This document shows, piece after piece, positions 61,262 to 64,000 of a stretch of 64,000 nucleotides of DNA (position 1 is the first letter of the stretch; every line of letters begins with the position of its first letter). The notes under the pieces were generated by a model. The model ran no database searches and had not been told where the DNA came from. It saw only the letters and a program-made list of their open reading frames with translations. The DNA comes from Pseudomonas sp. SORT22 (lineage in GTDB: Bacteria > Pseudomonadota > Gammaproteobacteria > Pseudomonadales > Pseudomonadaceae): assembly GCF_018417635.1 (NCBI RefSeq), contig NZ_CP071007.1, positions 4,650,501-4,714,500 of the forward strand. Reading direction: 5' to 3'. Both the position numbers and the translations under genes were made by a program.

Positions 61262-63889
61262 TCAGCCGGTATTGCGCAAACCTGCCGCGATGCCGGCCAC
61301 GGTGACCAGCAAGGCCTGCTCCAACGGGCTGTCCAGAGCGGCTTCACGCCCACGCGAGCGCGCCAGCAGCTCAGCCTGCAATAGATGCAGCGGGTCCAGA
61401 TAGGTGTTGCGCAAGCGGATGAATTCCAGGGTTTCGGGGCTGTGCGCCAGTAGCACCGGCTGCCCGGTCAGCCCCAGTACTACCTGACACGCCTGCGACA
61501 ATAGGTCGCGCAAATGTGCACCCAAAGGTCGCAGTTCTGGTTGCACCAGACGTTCGTCGTAGGAGCGGGCGATATCGGCATCGGCCTTGGCCAGAACCAT
61601 CTCCAGCATGTCGATACGTGTGCGGAAAAACGGCCACTGCTCGCGCATCTCAGCCAGCAACGGCCCCTGGCCGCGAGCCAGGGCGTTGTTCAATGCCGCT
61701 TCCCAGCCGAGCCAGGCCGGCAGCATCAGGCGGGTCTGAGTCCAGCCGAAAATCCACGGGATCGCCCGCAGGCTTTCGATGCCACCGGCGCGGCGCTTGG
61801 CCGGGCGGCTGCCCAGCGGCAGGCGGCCGAGTTCCTGTTCGGGGGTGGACTGGCGGAAGTACTCGACGAACTCGGGGTTGTCGCGCACCACGCCGCGATA
61901 GGCCTTGACACCATCAGCAGCCAACTGGTCCATCAGCGCGCGCCAGGCCGGTTGTGGCGGCGGCGGTGGCAGCAGGGTCGCTTCGAGCACCGCCGCCAGG
62001 TAGAGGTTCAGGTTCTGCTCGGCGATGTCCGGCAAGCCGAATTTGAAGCGGATCATCTCGCCCTGCTCGGTAGTACGGAAGCGCCCGGCCACCGAACCCG
62101 GCGGCTGCGACAGGATCGCCGCGTGGGCCGGGCCGCCGCCACGCCCGACGGTACCGCCACGGCCGTGGAACAACAGCAGTTCGACCTGCTGCTCGCGGCA
62201 GATGCGCACCAGGGTTTCCTGGGCGCGGTACTGGGCCCAGGCCGCGGCCGTGGTGCCGGCATCCTTGGCCGAATCGGAATAGCCGATCATCACCTCCTGC
62301 GGGCCGTGCAGGCCGGCGCGATACCCCGGCAAGCCCAGCAGGCGCTCCATCACCGGCCCGGCGTTGTCCAGGTCAGCGAGGGTTTCAAACAACGGCACCA
62401 CGCGCATCGGCCGCAGCACGCCGGCCTCTTTAAGCAGCAACTGCACCGCCAGCACATCGGAAGCGGCGCCGGCCATGGAGATCACATAGGAGCCCAGCGA
62501 AGCTGCCGGTGCAGCGGCAATCTCGCGGCAGGTGGCGAGCACTTCGGCGGTGTCGGCCTGGGGCTTGAAGTAGCTGGGCAGCAGCGGCCGCCGGCTGTTG
62601 AGTTCCTGCTGCAGGAAGGCCACACGCGCGTCTTCATCCCACTCGGCGTAGCGGCCAAGGCCCAGGTATTCGGTGATTTCACTCAGCGCCGAGGTGTGCC
62701 GGGCGGCGTCCTGGCGCACGTCCAGACGCACCAGAAACAGGCCGAAGGTCACCGCCCGACGCAGGCAGTCGAGCAGTGGGCCATCGGCAATCACGCCCAT
62801 GCCGCAAGCATGCAGTGATTCGAAGCACAGCTGCAGCGGCTCGAACAGTTCACGGTTGTCCTGCAGCACTTCAGCGGCCGGCGCTTGCGCCGTGGTCAGC
62901 GCGGCATGGGCCCAGGCGCGGGTGATGCGCAGGCGCTCGCGCAATTGCTTGAGCACGGCGCGATAAGGCTCGGCCGACTCGCCCACCTTGGCCCTCAGCG
63001 CTTCGCTGGCCTGCTGCATCGACAGCTCTGCGGCCAGGGCATCGATATCGCGTAAAAACAGGTCAGCGGCCATCCAGCGCGCCAGCAACAGCACTTCACG
63101 GGTCACCGGCGCAGTGACATTGGGGTTGCCGTCACGGTCGCCGCCCATCCACGAGGCAAAGCGGATCGGCGCCGCCTCCAGCGGCAGGCGCAGGCCGGTG
63201 GCCTGGTGCAGGGCCTTGTCGACCTTGCGCAAGTGGTGTGGCACCGCTTGCCATAGCGAATGCTCGATCACCGCAAAGCCCCATTTGGCTTCGTCTACCG
63301 GGGTTGGCCGGGTGCGGCGGATTTCTTCGGTGTGCCAGGCTTCGGCGATCAGCCGTTGCAGGCGTTCGCGGATCTGCTCGCGTTCGGCGGGGGTCAGGTC
63401 GCGGTGATCCTGGGCAGCCAGTTGCGCGGCAATCGCGTCGTACTTCTGGATCAAGGTGCGCCGCGCCACCTCGGTCGGGTGGGCGGTAAGCACCAGCTCG
63501 ATGCTGAGCTTGCCCAGTTGCCGGGCCAGGGCATCGTCGCTGTGGCCGGCGGCCTTGAGCCGCGCCAGCAGTTCGGGCAGCACCCGTGCTTCGAAAGGTT
63601 CGGCCTGGCCGGCGTCGCGGCGGCGGATCAGCTGATACTGCTCGGCGATGTTGGCCAGGTTGAGAAACTGGTTGAAGGCCCGCGCCACCGGCAACAGCTG
63701 GTCTTCGGCGAGGTCATTGAGGGTCGAGCTCAGTTGCTCGGCGCTACCGCTGCGGTCGGCCTTGGCACTGCGGCGTATGTCCTCGATGGTCTGCAAAAAC
63801 GCTTCGCCGTGCTGCTCGCGCACGGTATCGCCCAACAACTCGCCCAACAAATGAACATCTTCACGCAAGCGCACATCGATATCAGTCAT
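61262..63889 (-). CDS. ppc: Phosphoenolpyruvate carboxylase
   Basis: Anaplerotic carboxylation of PEP to oxaloacetate. The 875-residue product has the catalytic histidine in [13 protein letters not shown] and the active-site arginines and glycine loop in [18 protein letters not shown]. The C-terminal regulatory region ends AGLRNTG, the invariant tail type. ATG at 63889 is the family start; an upstream extension to 63958 exists but overlaps repetitive sequence. Bacterial PEP carboxylases are typically inhibited by aspartate and activated by acetyl-CoA, and residues for that were not checked. PEP links it to eno and kdsA in this window. Confidence 0.97.
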   Translation of the reverse strand: MTDIDVRLREDVHLLGELLGDTVREQHGEAFLQTIEDIRRSAKADRSGSAEQLSSTLNDLAEDQLLPVARAFNQFLNLANIAEQYQLIRRRDAGQAEPFEARVLPELLARLKAAGHSDDALARQLGKLSIELVLTAHPTEVARRTLIQKYDAIAAQLAAQDHRDLTPAEREQIRERLQRLIAEAWHTEEIRRTRPTPVDEAKWGFAVIEHSLWQAVPHHLRKVDKALHQATGLRLPLEAAPIRFASWMGGDRDGNPNVTAPVTREVLLLARWMAADLFLRDIDALAAELSMQQASEALRAKVGESAEPYRAVLKQLRERLRITRAWAHAALTTAQAPAAEVLQDNRELFEPLQLCFESLHACGMGVIADGPLLDCLRRAVTFGLFLVRLDVRQDAARHTSALSEITEYLGLGRYAEWDEDARVAFLQQELNSRRPLLPSYFKPQADTAEVLATCREIAAAPAASLGSYVISMAGAASDVLAVQLLLKEAGVLRPMRVVPLFETLADLDNAGPVMERLLGLPGYRAGLHGPQEVMIGYSDSAKDAGTTAAAWAQYRAQETLVRICREQQVELLLFHGRGGTVGRGGGPAHAAILSQPPGSVAGRFRTTEQGEMIRFKFGLPDIAEQNLNLYLAAVLEATLLPPPPPQPAWRALMDQLAADGVKAYRGVVRDNPEFVEYFRQSTPEQELGRLPLGSRPAKRRAGGIESLRAIPWIFGWTQTRLMLPAWLGWEAALNNALARGQGPLLAEMREQWPFFRTRIDMLEMVLAKADADIARSYDERLVQPELRPLGAHLRDLLSQACQVVLGLTGQPVLLAHSPETLEFIRLRNTYLDPLHLLQAELLARSRGREAALDSPLEQALLVTVAGIAAGLRNTG

Positions 63890-63970
63890 CAGCCATGTCT
63901 CCGGCATTCGGGAAAACCGCTCTGGGTCCAGAGTGCCCCAGTAGCGCCCGGGCTTCAAGGCAGGGCCACG

Positions 63971-64000
63971 GCTGGGCTACATGGCTGGGCTACATGGCTG
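63971..64000. repeat. 13-base tandem repeat upstream of ppc
   Basis: The unit GCTGGGCTACATG occurs twice in full (63971-63996), and a third begins at 63997 and runs to the window end. The array may continue outside. It lies about 82 bases upstream of the ppc start. Confidence 0.7.

Overview
The window is a 64 kb stretch of Pseudomonas chromosome. It is GC-rich, densely coding and almost entirely core genome. Gene content, gene order and the protein sequences match the conserved Pseudomonas block that runs from fghA-adhC through pyrG, dnaE, the lpx/bam cluster, rpsB, glnD, dapD, csdA, plsB and mexJK to adk and ppc. Several REP-type palindromes built around a GGAGCGGG core look like those of the P. 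putida/P. fluorescens side of the genus. Species cannot be fixed from the window alone.

Layout. (1) 1-2806: glutathione-dependent formaldehyde detoxification (fghA, cut by the window start, and adhC) with the divergent LysR-type regulator gfnR. (2) 2867-14172, minus strand: ispD-ftsB-eno-kdsA-pyrG, then tilS, accA and dnaE, covering isoprenoid, divisome, glycolysis, Kdo, CTP, tRNA-Ile, fatty-acid and replication functions. (3) 14281-28867, minus strand: the envelope and translation cluster rpsB-tsf-pyrH-frr-uppS-cdsA-dxr-rseP-bamA-skp-lpxD-fabZ-lpxA-lpxB-rnhB. Many of its genes touch or overlap by 1-4 bases, and a few internal hairpins could tune relative expression. (4) 29212-39788, plus strand: map, glnD, dapC, an AT-richer astacin-like metalloprotease gene, a minus-strand Na+/H+ antiporter, an ArsC-family reductase, dapD, and the sulfur-relay pair csdA-csdE. 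tcdA lies convergent to csdE and overlaps it by 22 bp. (5) 40878-46233: ndvB (GH17+GT2), dapE, rlmA, a small acidic protein and a cold-shock protein. (6) 46456-56007: plsB, two small exported proteins, the MexJK-type RND efflux genes with divergent MexL-type repressor, and rsmJ. (7) 56103-64000: mostly uncharacterised small genes, then tsaB, adk and ppc.

The theme is envelope biogenesis joined to central metabolism. Lipid A (lpxA/B/D, kdsA), fatty acids (accA, fabZ), phospholipid (plsB, cdsA), undecaprenyl and isoprenoid supply (ispD, dxr, uppS), diaminopimelate for peptidoglycan (dapC, dapD, dapE) and outer-membrane assembly (bamA, skp, rseP) are interleaved with translation genes.

I found no rRNA or tRNA genes, CRISPR arrays, insertion sequences, prophage or integrase genes. 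No previously undescribed multi-gene system is evident. The best leads are single genes and sites: the leaderless astacin-like protease at 34060, the 44-residue internal duplication in the gene at 56103, the candidate operators for gfnR and mexL, the rpsB leader, and a pair of mutually exclusive hairpins at 59520-59568. Remarks on gene order in P. aeruginosa come from memory and were not looked up.
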